This document shows, one piece after another, positions 25,463 through 35,200 of a DNA stretch of 55,031 nt. The position numbers and the translations under genes are program-made. Position 1 is the first letter of the stretch; the number at the start of each line of letters is the position of its first letter. The stretch spans positions 41,150 to 96,180 of the forward strand of contig CACWQT010000011.1 in NCBI GenBank assembly GCA_902763185.1, given 5' to 3'. The notes beneath the pieces are model-generated. The model ran no database searches and was not told where the DNA came from. It saw only the letters and a program-made list of their open reading frames with translations. The DNA comes from an uncultured Rhodospirillales bacterium. Its GTDB lineage: Bacteria; Pseudomonadota; Alphaproteobacteria; RF32; CAG-239.

Positions 25463-25515
25463 TGAACAGCCTGACGGCTGTGTGCTTCACGCACGGTGGT
25501 GGCAGCGCCACGTGC

Positions 25516-25648
25516 ATTGCTAGGTAGAACTCGCGCTTGGTGCGCTCGTTAACTACGCTTCGGTCAGGTTGTTGTAATATTTGCGCTCTTACCGCTTACA
25601 CGGAGGTGCAAATTAACAACAGCTGATAACTTATGGAAAAAAACAATT
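25516..25648 (+). repeat. Dispersed hairpin repeat, family R3, copy 2
   Basis: Shares ACTCGCGCTTGG, GTTGTTGTAATATTTGCGC and GCAAATTAACAACAGCTGA with the copy at 20940 and the same layout, but the loop differs. Confidence 0.8.
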
Positions 25649-25714
25649 CACCGGATTGTTTTTTCTCATAAGTTCGTGGAGGCGGGGCACTTGTGCCCTA
25701 TGATTGGAGGAAAA

Positions 25715-26290
25715 ATGTCTAAAATTGAAATTATTAACCGAGCACTTTTAAAACTCGGAGAGCCGCCGGTTTCATCCTTAAACGATGCGGCATTCGGTAA
25801 GTCTTATGATATGATTTATGAAGATATTAAAAAACTTTTGCTTTCAGCTTATCCGTGGCGGTTTGCAACAGTTATAAAACAACTGCCGAAACTTCAGGAA
25901 AAATTCGGTAAGCGTTTTATGTATCGGTTGCCTCATGATTGTTTACTTTTGCTTAAGGTGATTAATGCCGATGCTCATATTGCACTTAACGGATATGAAA
26001 TTGCCGGACATTCCATTGTGTTGGAAGAAGAGACATTGGTTGCTGCCGAATATGTTAAAAATCAAGATGACGATAATTTGTTTTCGCCTCTTTTTAAGGA
26101 AGCGTTGGCGGCTAAAATTGCAGCGGAACTTGCCATGCGCTTAAAACATTCGGCCAACTTTAAGCAGGTGTTTGAAAACGAATTTTATAATCTGATTGTG
26201 CAGGCAGAACTTAATAATGAAATTGCCAAGTGTGTCGAAAATCTACCGGATAATTCGTGGGTATCCGTCAAACAATCATATTCTTTTTAA
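25715..26290 (+). CDS. Tail tubular protein A (T7 gp11-like adaptor)
   Basis: The 191-aa protein shows the conserved start of podovirus adaptor proteins: IEIINRALLKLGEPPVSSLNDA, then YDMIYEDIKKLLLSAYPWRFAT, and a C-terminal helical part (ALAAKIAAELAMRLKHSANF). The adaptor ring links the connector to the nozzle. Length matches T7 gp11 (about 196 aa). ATG 25715 follows TGGAGG; the frame opens 13 codons earlier in repeat DNA. Confidence 0.9.
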   Translation: MSKIEIINRALLKLGEPPVSSLNDAAFGKSYDMIYEDIKKLLLSAYPWRFATVIKQLPKLQEKFGKRFMYRLPHDCLLLLKVINADAHIALNGYEIAGHSIVLEEETLVAAEYVKNQDDDNLFSPLFKEALAAKIAAELAMRLKHSANFKQVFENEFYNLIVQAELNNEIAKCVENLPDNSWVSVKQSYSF

Positions 26291-26300
26291 GGAGTGAAAA

Positions 26301-27362
26301 ATGAGTATTAAACCGCTTAAAGTGCAATTTAACGGTGGTGAGTTAAGTCCGTGGCTTAACGGGCGTGTGGATATTGCCAAGTTTGATAAAACCGCAAAAC
26401 TTTGTCGCAATTTTATTCCGTTGGCGGAAGGTTCACTTAAACGTCGCGGCGGCACAAAATTTGCCGCAAAAACCCGAACCGAAAGTGCACTTTTGTTTCA
26501 AATCAGAGCAACGCCGGCAGAAGCGCAGGTGCTCATCAATGATGTCAGGCAACGTATGCTTAAAGTTGCGCGCGGCGATAGTGTCAGTTATGAAGTTTTT
26601 TTGGACGGGTATGCGCCGATTATCGGGCAGATGACGGTTGTTCAAGATACGGTGCTTAATATCAATCTGGTTTCTAAAACCGAAACAAAAACGTTGGTGA
26701 TTAGCGCAACACCTCAGAACGCGATGATAAAAATTGCCGGAGTGGAACGTTCTTCTTATACGGGATTTAAAAATGAAACCGTTTCGTATATGGTTACTTG
26801 TGAGGGATACACGTTAATTAATGATCGTGTGGTTTTAGATGATGATAAAAATATTACAGTTCAATTAGTGCCGGCAGAAGATGATGAAACCAGTATTGAA
26901 TACGGTGATTGGGGGGTGCCGAAAGAGTTTGTCTGTTGTTCGGTTTACGGACATCCGTATACACGTTTGAAATGTTTTATGATTCGTTTTTCTAACGGCT
27001 ATTTACCGGTGCTATTTGACTATAATAAAGCTTCGCCTGATGCTAATGATTTTAAGCCGGAGTTGTTTGTTTATACCGAAGATGTCGGGTGTAATGCCGT
27101 GGTGTATAAAGATGCGGCACATCCTTATGAACTTGCGGTTGTTAAATGGGGAAGTGATGCCATTCGTTACTATACGCTTGATGATGAACTCATCTGGGGA
27201 ATTGATAATTATGCAATGTATTATACCGGTTGGCCGATTGGCGAATATTTCCTAAATGTGGCGGTTTATGCCACATATGAAGGCGGTGTTTCGGGGATTG
27301 CCGTCAGAGCGTATTTTAAGGGCGAATTGGTGTGGACATTGAAAGGAAGAAATAATGGTTAG
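26301..27362 (+). CDS. N-terminal part of split tail nozzle (tubular protein B) with two PEGA-like repeats
   Basis: Residues 5-57 (VQFNGGELSPWLNGRVDIAKF ... FIPLAEGSLKRRGGTKF) are the classic start of the podovirus nozzle protein, T7 gp12 type. Instead of the usual R-L-I-P-F continuation, the protein enters two tandem PEGA-like beta domains (about 66-125 and 131-191; ATPAEAQVLIN...GYAPIIG and ATPQNAMIKIA...GYTLIND) and then about 160 residues I do not recognise. The normal nozzle continuation is found at the start of the next gene, which overlaps by 8 bases. The total thus looks like a nozzle protein split in two by an inserted surface domain. PEGA domains are beta-sandwich modules, so host-surface binding is possible but unproved. 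Confidence 0.75.
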   Translation: MSIKPLKVQFNGGELSPWLNGRVDIAKFDKTAKLCRNFIPLAEGSLKRRGGTKFAAKTRTESALLFQIRATPAEAQVLINDVRQRMLKVARGDSVSYEVFLDGYAPIIGQMTVVQDTVLNINLVSKTETKTLVISATPQNAMIKIAGVERSSYTGFKNETVSYMVTCEGYTLINDRVVLDDDKNITVQLVPAEDDETSIEYGDWGVPKEFVCCSVYGHPYTRLKCFMIRFSNGYLPVLFDYNKASPDANDFKPELFVYTEDVGCNAVVYKDAAHPYELAVVKWGSDAIRYYTLDDELIWGIDNYAMYYTGWPIGEYFLNVAVYATYEGGVSGIAVRAYFKGELVWTLKGRNNG

Positions 27363-29538
27363 CGCAAGAAGTTTTTTGGTCGGTTTCAGATATAGTCATA
27401 AGGTTTCTTATGTGGTGGAATTCAGTCATCTTACAATAAGACTTTATCGTCAACGTGAATTGATGACTGAAGACGGAATTGCCCCGAGTGTGGTGATACC
27501 GTCGCTTACAGAAGAGGAAGATGATGAACCGTTAAACCTTGATGTTGGTGTAGTTATACCGGAGATTTTTGACGAAGATGATTTAGATAACGGGTTTGAA
27601 ATAGAAACGCCTTATACCTTTGATGATTTGTGGGATGATGAAGAGTTGTGCTTTAAGTTGCAAACGATTCAACATTCTGATGTGATGTATATTTTTAGCG
27701 AAACGCATCCGATTATGACCTTAAAGAGATATGCCAATGATGATTGGCGGCTTGAAGAATTGGAGTTAAAGGGCGGTCCGTTTTTGGCGATGAATACAAC
27801 GGATACCATGTTGACGGCAAGCGGTGTTGAAGGAACGGTCAATATTGTTTCTGATGCGGATATGTTTGCGGATACGGAAGTGGGACGGCTTATCCGTATT
27901 AGGGCATATGATGACAGTTGCTTAATGTGGGCTGCCGGAATTAACATTACCGGAAATACAATTTATGTTTCGGATAATAAATATTATTTGGCGATGGGAA
28001 GCGGTGCTTCGGGAACACGTAAACCGGTGCATACCGAAGGAATACGCTCGGACGGAAATGTCAGGTGGAAATTTGTCGGAACAGGTATCGGTATTGTCAA
28101 AATTGATGAAGTGACTGATGCCAAACATGTAACGGCAACGGTGATTGAACGTTTGCCCGAAGGAGTAGTCAGCGGCACGGTTTATTGGGAAATGGGGCTT
28201 ATTCACCAAGGGACTTTGTATCCGAAATCAGGGGCGTTTTTCCGCAATCGATTTGCCTTTTTAATTAATACCGAAACCGGTCCTAAAGTTTGTCTTTCTA
28301 CATCAGGTGACTATAATAACTTTGCAGATTTGGAATTTGGGGAAGCAACTGCAGAAACAGCAATTACGGTGCCTGTTATCAACACTGAATTTAACGAGGG
28401 AAAATGGCTCTTTGCCGGAGATGTTTTATTTGTGGGAACGGGAGCTTCGGAGTTTTATATTGACTCGATTGCCGCCTCAAATCCGATGTCTAATGATAAT
28501 ATCAAAATTGCGCAAATTTCAAATGTCGGGAGCAAGGCAATCATGCCTGTTAAAATCGGGGCGCATATTTTGTTTGCCGACAGGTATGGTTTATCACTTC
28601 GGGATTTGGCATATAATTACTATAATGACGGGTATGATCAGACGGATTTATCGCTTTTGGGAAAGCATTTGTTTACTGCCAAAATTACGGCGATGTGTTA
28701 CCAAGAAACGCCGGATAAAATTTTGTGGTGTTTGACGGCTGACGGAAAAGTGGCGGCATTGACGTTTTCTCCGGAGCAGGAAGTAGCGGCTTTGTCACGT
28801 CATGATTTTTCGGGATTTGTGGAAAGCCTGACGGTTATTCCCGATTTTGAAAATTGCTATGATGAAGTGTGGTTTGAAATCAAACGTGTGATTGGAAGTC
28901 AGACCGTTCGGACGGTGGAATATCTGGAAACCGGAATGCCTATTGAACGTTCTTTAAATGTGTATCAGGCAAAGACTTTGACGGCGCAACAGCAGGCTGA
29001 AAATGATTACGTTAAAGAGAGGTGTTGTTATCTGGACAGTGCGGTTTTGTTTATAAGAGAAAAAGGAAATACCGCAGATGAGGTGGAAGGATTATCGCAT
29101 CTTGAAGGGGAGATTGTTTCTATATTTGCCGACGGGGCTGTTTATCCGCCGCAAATGGTGATTAACGGAAAAGTCAAAATTCCGCAAACGGTGGTGCGGG
29201 TGTTGGTCGGAAAACCGATTATCAGTCAATATATTCCGCAAAGTTTTTATATCAATAGTGAGACCGGAAGCGGTATTGGTGATGCGGAACGGATCAACCA
29301 TGTTGTTTTGATGTTGTATCTGACGGGGGGCGGAAAAATCGGGACAGATGTTAATCATTTAAGCGAAATTTTGTATCGCGATACCGATGCTAAAATCGGG
29401 GTTCCGACAGCGCTATTCAGTGGGATAAAAAATGTGCTGTTTAACGGTAAAACAAATGATGAGGCTGCAGAAATTTTGATAGAAAACGACAGCCCGTTGC
29501 CGATGAATATTTTGGCGATTATTCCGGTGATTAACTGA
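27355..29538 (+). CDS. Main part of split tail nozzle (tubular protein B)
   Basis: The 727-aa protein begins where the nozzle sequence was interrupted: RSFLVGFRYSHKVSYVVEFSHLTIRLYRQ (5-33), then LCFKLQTIQHSDVMYIFSETHPIMTLKRY, the MTLxR/W strands, TLYPKSGAFFRNRFAFLIN, WLFAGDVLFVGTGASEFYI and a beta-propeller-like remainder. These are the conserved features of T7 gp12-type nozzles, usually 700-900 aa in one chain. An acidic insert (EEEDDEPLNLD...EDDLDNGFE) separates the first two blocks. Overlap with the upstream gene suggests coupled translation, so the two chains may be made in equal amounts and assemble together. Confidence 0.88.
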   Translation: MVSARSFLVGFRYSHKVSYVVEFSHLTIRLYRQRELMTEDGIAPSVVIPSLTEEEDDEPLNLDVGVVIPEIFDEDDLDNGFEIETPYTFDDLWDDEELCFKLQTIQHSDVMYIFSETHPIMTLKRYANDDWRLEELELKGGPFLAMNTTDTMLTASGVEGTVNIVSDADMFADTEVGRLIRIRAYDDSCLMWAAGINITGNTIYVSDNKYYLAMGSGASGTRKPVHTEGIRSDGNVRWKFVGTGIGIVKIDEVTDAKHVTATVIERLPEGVVSGTVYWEMGLIHQGTLYPKSGAFFRNRFAFLINTETGPKVCLSTSGDYNNFADLEFGEATAETAITVPVINTEFNEGKWLFAGDVLFVGTGASEFYIDSIAASNPMSNDNIKIAQISNVGSKAIMPVKIGAHILFADRYGLSLRDLAYNYYNDGYDQTDLSLLGKHLFTAKITAMCYQETPDKILWCLTADGKVAALTFSPEQEVAALSRHDFSGFVESLTVIPDFENCYDEVWFEIKRVIGSQTVRTVEYLETGMPIERSLNVYQAKTLTAQQQAENDYVKERCCYLDSAVLFIREKGNTADEVEGLSHLEGEIVSIFADGAVYPPQMVINGKVKIPQTVVRVLVGKPIISQYIPQSFYINSETGSGIGDAERINHVVLMLYLTGGGKIGTDVNHLSEILYRDTDAKIGVPTALFSGIKNVLFNGKTNDEAAEILIENDSPLPMNILAIIPVIN

Positions 29539-29549
29539 GGATAACGACA

Positions 29550-29972
29550 ATGATTACAAAGTATCAGACAGGTGATGCGGCGTTGGTTTTGCCGCAGCCG
29601 ATGCAGGCAGATGAAGCAAAAGAATTTGCCGATTTTTTTGATACGATTGAGGCGTATTCGCTTATTGATGAAAATACCGGAGCTGTGGCGGCGGTATTCG
29701 GATTTCGCTTATGTGATGAAATGTCGGCAGAAGGATTTGCGCTTTTGAGTGCCATATCAATACGTTTGCTTAAACAATTAGTGCAGTTTCTTAAAATTTT
29801 TATCAGGCAAAAAATGATTGAGACAAATGTGAAAATCTTGAGAGCAACGGTTAAGAAAAATTTTGCTGGAGGACATAAGTTTCTGTATCTTTTGGGATTT
29901 AAGCATGTGGCGGTGTTACCGAATTTTTATGACGGTGAAGATTATCAACTTTTTGAAAGGAGAATAAAATGA
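29550..29972 (+). CDS. GNAT-fold phage protein (T7 gp13-like position)
   Basis: The 140-aa protein has a short acetyltransferase-like fold: IEAYSLIDENTGAVAAVFGFRLC, a helix with LLKQLVQFLKIFIRQKM, VKILRATVKKNFAGGHKFLYLLGFKHVAVLP. The closing LGFKHV and surrounding pattern is common in GNAT-like phage proteins located between nozzle and internal virion genes; in T7 the corresponding gp13 is needed for virion maturation. The acetyl-CoA loop is not clearly preserved, so it may be structural rather than enzymatic. Confidence 0.65.
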   Translation: MITKYQTGDAALVLPQPMQADEAKEFADFFDTIEAYSLIDENTGAVAAVFGFRLCDEMSAEGFALLSAISIRLLKQLVQFLKIFIRQKMIETNVKILRATVKKNFAGGHKFLYLLGFKHVAVLPNFYDGEDYQLFERRIK

Positions 29973-30454
29973 GTGCATTATTGGCGGCGGCAGGTATAAA
30001 TTTTGCTTCGCGATTTTTACAAGGAATTGGGGATAGTAATCAGGCGAAAACGGCTTCGCAAGTTTATGCCGGTCAAGCGGATATTTATCGGAAAAATGCG
30101 GCGCGTGTGCGGTTGCTCGGTGCGTATAATGAAGATATGTTGCGTGCGCAAAACAGGGCTTATACGGCCAAGGCCAGAGCTACAGCCGGAGAGGCCGGAA
30201 TGGGAGATAGCGAAACTTTTGCTTCGGCTTTGGCGCACACTGCCGCAGGACTTGAACAAAATGTGTTAAATACCCGATATCAAACCGAAAGTGAAGCGAT
30301 GAATTATCTTTATCAGGCGGCGATTGCTGATGAAAATGCCAGACAGATGAAAAAGAAGAGCCGACATCGTTTTCAAAATGCGCTCGTGAGCGGAATTTAC
30401 GGAGCGTTGAATGTCTATAATAACGGATTAAGCGGAGGGTATATCAATGGCTAA
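29969..30454 (+). CDS. Internal virion protein (T7 gp14-like)
   Basis: The 161-aa, alanine-rich protein begins SALLAAAGINFASRFLQGIGDSN and continues as one long helix with AGQADIYRKNAARVRLLGAYNEDMLRAQNR and MGDSETFASALAHTAAGLEQNVLNTRYQTESEAMNYLYQA. That repeated A/Y/N helical pattern and the GMG/G-S-x-x-x-x-A-S-A segment are usual in gp14-like proteins that form the outer-membrane pore of the ejection machine. It overlaps both neighbours (4 and 8 bases). Confidence 0.82.
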   Translation: MSALLAAAGINFASRFLQGIGDSNQAKTASQVYAGQADIYRKNAARVRLLGAYNEDMLRAQNRAYTAKARATAGEAGMGDSETFASALAHTAAGLEQNVLNTRYQTESEAMNYLYQAAIADENARQMKKKSRHRFQNALVSGIYGALNVYNNGLSGGYING

Positions 30455-32018
30455 TAAACAAAGTGTGCCGGTAACAAATCTTTTGGGGGCAAACGCAAAG
30501 AAAGAAGTAAACGGTGTTGCGATGGCGCAAGGGGATAAACAGGTGCTAGCTGATGATGAAGATTTGATTGCGGCAGGAGTGGCGACTGATGTGGTCAATC
30601 AAATGCTTAAATTTAAGCAAAAAACTGATGAACAAAGCGCGCGTTTGAATGCGGCGGCAACGCTTCAGATGTATCGTCAGCAGTTGGGTGAAATGCAAAA
30701 TCAGGAGGCATTTGATAACCTGTTTAAGGAGCAGGAAACTTTGCTTAAAAACGGTATCGGCGTCAATAAAAACGAGAGAGATTTTTGGCGCGATAACGGA
30801 GCAAAAATTATGGAACTTAATCGGCGCGATGTGGAAAATTTGCGTCGTGAGAAAATGACGGAATTCGGTAAAAACAGTTTGTTGCAAATGCTTGCGGATA
30901 ACCAAAATATGTTGGCGGTGCAACCGATGAACGAGGGCAATAATTTGCTTAAAACCGGTGTTGAGGAAATTGCAAATTCGCCGTTTTTAACAGATATGGA
31001 AAAAGAGCAATATCGTAATGATTATCTTAAAACCGGAATTTTGAATTTATCTCTTCTTGCACCAGATGATGCCATGCAGGCGGCAGAGAATTATTTTCCT
31101 GATGATGAAGAGATAAAAAAGAAAATAACAGAGGTTAATGGTTTGCGTTTGAAAGCAGAGGAACGTGCACAAAAAGAAAAAAATGATGCACAATATGTTG
31201 CTGATGTTAATCGGTCAATAAAACTTTGGCAACAAAAGGAAACAGGGGCTATTGATGAGGCGGCATATTATGTTTTAAGACAGCAATATCCGGCAGATAA
31301 TTTTGGGGGTGAAGGCGAGACTAAATCTCAAACACCGCTTTCTGATGTATATCGTTTGCTTAAAGAAAAAAATTCAGGTGAGAGGCTTAATGGGCATGAA
31401 ATGCGCAAGGTCGGTAATTCGCTGATCAGTGCGTATAAACAGCATAAAATCGGATTGACAGAGGCGATTGATTGGCAAAATCAAATGATTGATGCAACCG
31501 GTTTTGAGAAGCCTGTTTTTGATGCGGTTGATAATATCTTTGGTGCTGATACTACCGTGCATACGGTTGATGCGGATAATTTTATGGAAAATAAAGCTAA
31601 GCGTGCAATGGAATTTTATCAATCTTATGCGGCGGAAAAAGAAAAACGTGTTGCCGAGTTTGGGGCTGAAGGCGGTGTGTTAACGCCCGCGGTTGAACGA
31701 AAATTATGTTTGGATGCGCTTAATAAAGCTAAAGAAAATCTTGGGTTTAAGGACGGTGAAAAGGTTTCGTTTGATGAGATAAATCAGGCAATGCAAGCGG
31801 TTTATTACGGTAACCGAACCGATGAGATTTGGCAACGATTTTATCAGGAAATGCCGTATGCCGAAGATAAAGTGGCCGTTATGAGAAGGCTTGCTGCAAC
31901 TGCACAGCGAAAGGAACTTATGTTACCGCGATTTGACAACTATGAGGAGGTGCTGAAGGCGCACTTAAGTCGTGGCGACAAATTTTATTTTCGCGGTCGG
32001 CTTGCCGAATGGGGGTAG
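30447..32018 (+). CDS. Internal virion protein (T7 gp15-like)
   Basis: The 523-aa, almost wholly helical protein follows the gp14-like gene and precedes the giant ejection protein, the position of gp15, which forms the periplasmic tube of the ejectosome. It has long charged helices (QTDEQSARLNAAATLQMYRQQLGEMQNQEAF) and a start VPVTNLLGANAKKEVNGVAMAQGDKQVLADD. Sequence is not strongly diagnostic, so order and composition are the evidence. The last ten codons run into an R4 repeat, and the C-terminus FYFRGRLAEWG may come from it. Confidence 0.72.
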   Translation: MANKQSVPVTNLLGANAKKEVNGVAMAQGDKQVLADDEDLIAAGVATDVVNQMLKFKQKTDEQSARLNAAATLQMYRQQLGEMQNQEAFDNLFKEQETLLKNGIGVNKNERDFWRDNGAKIMELNRRDVENLRREKMTEFGKNSLLQMLADNQNMLAVQPMNEGNNLLKTGVEEIANSPFLTDMEKEQYRNDYLKTGILNLSLLAPDDAMQAAENYFPDDEEIKKKITEVNGLRLKAEERAQKEKNDAQYVADVNRSIKLWQQKETGAIDEAAYYVLRQQYPADNFGGEGETKSQTPLSDVYRLLKEKNSGERLNGHEMRKVGNSLISAYKQHKIGLTEAIDWQNQMIDATGFEKPVFDAVDNIFGADTTVHTVDADNFMENKAKRAMEFYQSYAAEKEKRVAEFGAEGGVLTPAVERKLCLDALNKAKENLGFKDGEKVSFDEINQAMQAVYYGNRTDEIWQRFYQEMPYAEDKVAVMRRLAATAQRKELMLPRFDNYEEVLKAHLSRGDKFYFRGRLAEWG

Positions 32019-32144
32019 GGGCGTGCTAAAGTGTAGTCAAATCGCCGGATGGAAGCCAGACTTCGGCGCGTCACGTAGGCTTAACTACGCTTGTGCGCCT
32101 CGCAGGACATCCGACGATAGCACTGCACTTTATCCCACCCATTG
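32019..32144 (+). repeat. Mosaic inverted repeat, family R4, copy 2
   Basis: Begins at the gp15-like stop codon and ends TATCCCACCCATTG. Arms AAAGTG / CACTTT, ATCGCCGGATG / CATCCGACGAT and CGTAGGCTTAACTACG form a nested hairpin. It shares the end GCA(C/T)TTTAT(C/T)CCACCCATTG with the copy after rplI, although the interior differs. Confidence 0.65.
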
Positions 32145-32209
32145 CCGGATTAATATATGGCAAATGTATTGCTAGATTTTTTGATTTGTAACGCTTTTTG
32201 AGAGGGTTG

Positions 32210-35200
32210 ATGATGTTTGAAGATAAGCAAAATGATGTTAACAATACTGTGGCTGAAAACTTGGCTGGTGTGTCCGGTCTTGAGGCGCCGGCTAACATGA
32301 CTTTTTTAGAGACTGAGCAGAATTTGAAATTGATGAAGCCTGATGCGGATTTGATTGATAATACACAACCGTTTTCAAGCTTTGCTGCGGCCGGCCATTG
32401 GCTTAAAGAAGCGTTTGATGTCAGAAACTATTGGGAGGCCTCCCAGCGTATCGGTGAAGAAGTTGCCGGTTTACAGTGGGCAATAGAGGAAAGTCATGAG
32501 CCGTTTGATAAAGCAAAATTCGGTAAAGAAGTTTTGAAATCCGGTGCCAGACATTTGGGGAGTGACGGACTAAGAACTATGGGAAATCTCTTAAAAATGA
32601 CCGGTGAAAATTTTAAGCAAAATCGTGGTGGACCGGAGATGATTGAAAAGCTTCGTTATGGGGCAGGGGAAAATATTGTGCGTTTGGGGGAAACATTAAA
32701 GGGGTATGCCGATAATGTTGCCGAAGCGGATATTTTGGCACCGGATTTTGATGGTGATGATGTATCGCCAAAGTTTGTGCAATTGGCTGACAGTATCGGT
32801 GCCGGTGCATCGCAAGTGCTCTCGATGGGGTTGGTTTCGCGCTTTATCGGGCCAAAAGCAACGTATGCACTGTTTACAATGGGCGGTGCCGGTGAAATGT
32901 TTGATGAAGCTTTTGATAAAACCGGTGATGTTAATGCGGCGACAGGTCTTGCTTTGGCTAATGCCGGCGTGACGTATGGGATTGACAGGTGGTTTAATCC
33001 GCTTCCGAAAACGATTGCAAAAAATGCGCGTGTGACTGCCGGTGAAATTGCCAAGGAGGCGGTCGGGGCACCTTTGCGCGAAGCCGGAAGTGAAGTGTTG
33101 CAACAAATGCTTGCGGAAAATTTGGTGCGTCAGGTCGGAATTGATGATACGCAGGATTTGTTTGAGGGATTGATTGAAAGTGCTGTGGGGGCTATGGCCG
33201 GCAGTTCGGTTTTAACCGGTGCAAACGGCGGTTTTTATGCGGCTTCAAAAACTTATGATACGGCGCGGCGTAAAATTTTGGAAAAAGGGGTTGAACCGGC
33301 AGAGCTTGAAATGGCCGAAAAAGGGATGATGCAGGTTTTAAGAGAACATCCGGAAGCTTTTCAAAAGGTGTTGGATACGCACTTTAAGATGAATATTATG
33401 GAGTTTGAAAAGGCAGCAAAGGAAGCACAAAGTGCGACAGAACGCGCGCGTGCTGATGAGGCGGCAAAAGGATTTCCAAAAGTTTATGATGAACTTTACA
33501 ACCGTGCCAAAGTTGCATTTGGGGATGAAACAAAAGCTAAAACTGCAGCAAGTGTGTTAAGTGCAGGTGCAGTCAGTTTATTTAAGCGACAATCAAATTT
33601 GACGGTAAAAGATATGGTGGCACAATTTTTGCCGGAATTTAAGCAAATGAGCTATGCTGATTTTTTGCGCCAAACATCTTCTGAGGCAGCGGTGTCATAT
33701 ATGTTTGGCGGACAAAATGCTAAGCATGCCGATTTAGCCAAAATGTCCGGTGCGATGATTGAGTTAAGGCAACCGGAGCCCGATGTTAATTTGATCTGGC
33801 AAAAGACCGGTTGGCATATGGGAGTTGACAATAAAATGCGGTTTGAAATCAGCGATAAAGAGGCGCGATTAAAACTGTGGTCGCCTGATGAACTAACGGT
33901 TGCTTCGGAAAAGTTATTTTCTAAAGAAATAAATGAACTTAATGAGATTAAAGCTAAAACAGCGGCGTTTTTGGATAAATATACGGGGTCGATGTTTGCG
34001 GATTATTATAAGGAATTTTGGGAATATCTTAAGACAAGAGTTAATACCAAGTATGTGCTTGATGACAGTTCAGAAAAAGGATATGTGACAGACTACTACA
34101 AAGTGCTTGATGAGGCTAATCTGATTAAGCGGGAAATTGAAGCAGAATATTTGGATAAATTGTGGGATAAGTTTGTGCACACTGAGCGCGATTTTAGCGA
34201 GGAAGAATACAAAGACATTCGGATGATGTGGGAAAGTCGGCGCTATAATCATTTTTTACAAAATTTTGTTAATGTTAACGGAGGAATGCCGGATGAGCTT
34301 GAAGCCTTTTCTCTATGGGAGCATCTGAAGTATCCTGTTGATATGAGAAAATTGAAGCTGACGAGAAGGAGTATGAAAGAAGGGCTTGATGCGCTGGCTA
34401 ATGAAATTGATGATGATTGGTTTGATAAACCGGAATTTCAACAGCGCTTAAGAGAAATCAGAGAAGAATTTCTTGCCAAGAATGCTGAAAGACGAAAAAG
34501 CATTAAGTCTTTTGGTTTGCCGGATGAACCGGCGTTGTATCGGGATATTAAAATTGATGATGGGTATAAAACTTATGTGCTTTATCAGGGTGATGTCAGC
34601 AAAAATTTTGATGATAAAGATTACAGATCAAAGGCGTATATGGAGGCTTTTAACGGGCAGACGTTTGGTGAAGAGTTTTTAAGGCAAGATAAATTTTCGC
34701 ATCTGTCCAGAGCCGAGAAAGAGGTTTTGAGTGAATTTCTCATACAGGTGGAATTTTTGTATCGCGTCAACAGTCGTGTTGAGCAGCTGCAGAAGACTTT
34801 TGCTGAAAAACTTAAAGTGAAGAATGCCGATGATTTAGAAAATTTGAAAAACGGTTGGGTCAGTCCGGAACAACAGATGAAGTTGCAACAGCGCGTGCTT
34901 TTGGAAAACGGGACGGCAATGAAGTTGAAAGATTTGCTTATCCATGATGAATTGTATGCAAATTATCCGGAGGTTGCGGATACTAATGTTGAATTTAAGG
35001 TGTTACGCGATGAGGCGCCGTATCACTTTTATCATGATATAAACAAAGGACATGTCTTAGAAATTGATGCGCGCTCGCTTAACTATACCGGATTAAAGGA
35101 AACACTCTTAAAAGGGGCGGAATTTGCTATTCAAGATATTGAGGGGTTTGATTATTCGCTTGCAGATGTCGACAGGCGTAATTTTATGGATAGGCAAGTA

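Larger units (their letters stand above)
25394..25714. other. Repeat-filled gap between head and tail genes
   Basis: About 320 bases without a gene. It contains an R2 long hairpin (25406-25462), a chain of small GC palindromes (25463-25515), an R3 repeat (25516-25648) and a palindrome pair around AAAACAATTC...GATTGTTTTTT before the tail tube gene. A short frame through the repeats is rejected. Confidence 0.65.

Noticed and set aside
20940..25648. CRISPR array or integron attC series
   Set aside because: Repeats are 55-130 bp, few, unequal in spacing and palindromic along their length; there are no cas genes or integrase.
32656..33106. 130-aa ORFs antisense to the giant ejection protein
   Set aside because: No ribosome site and fully inside a well-supported gene on the other strand.
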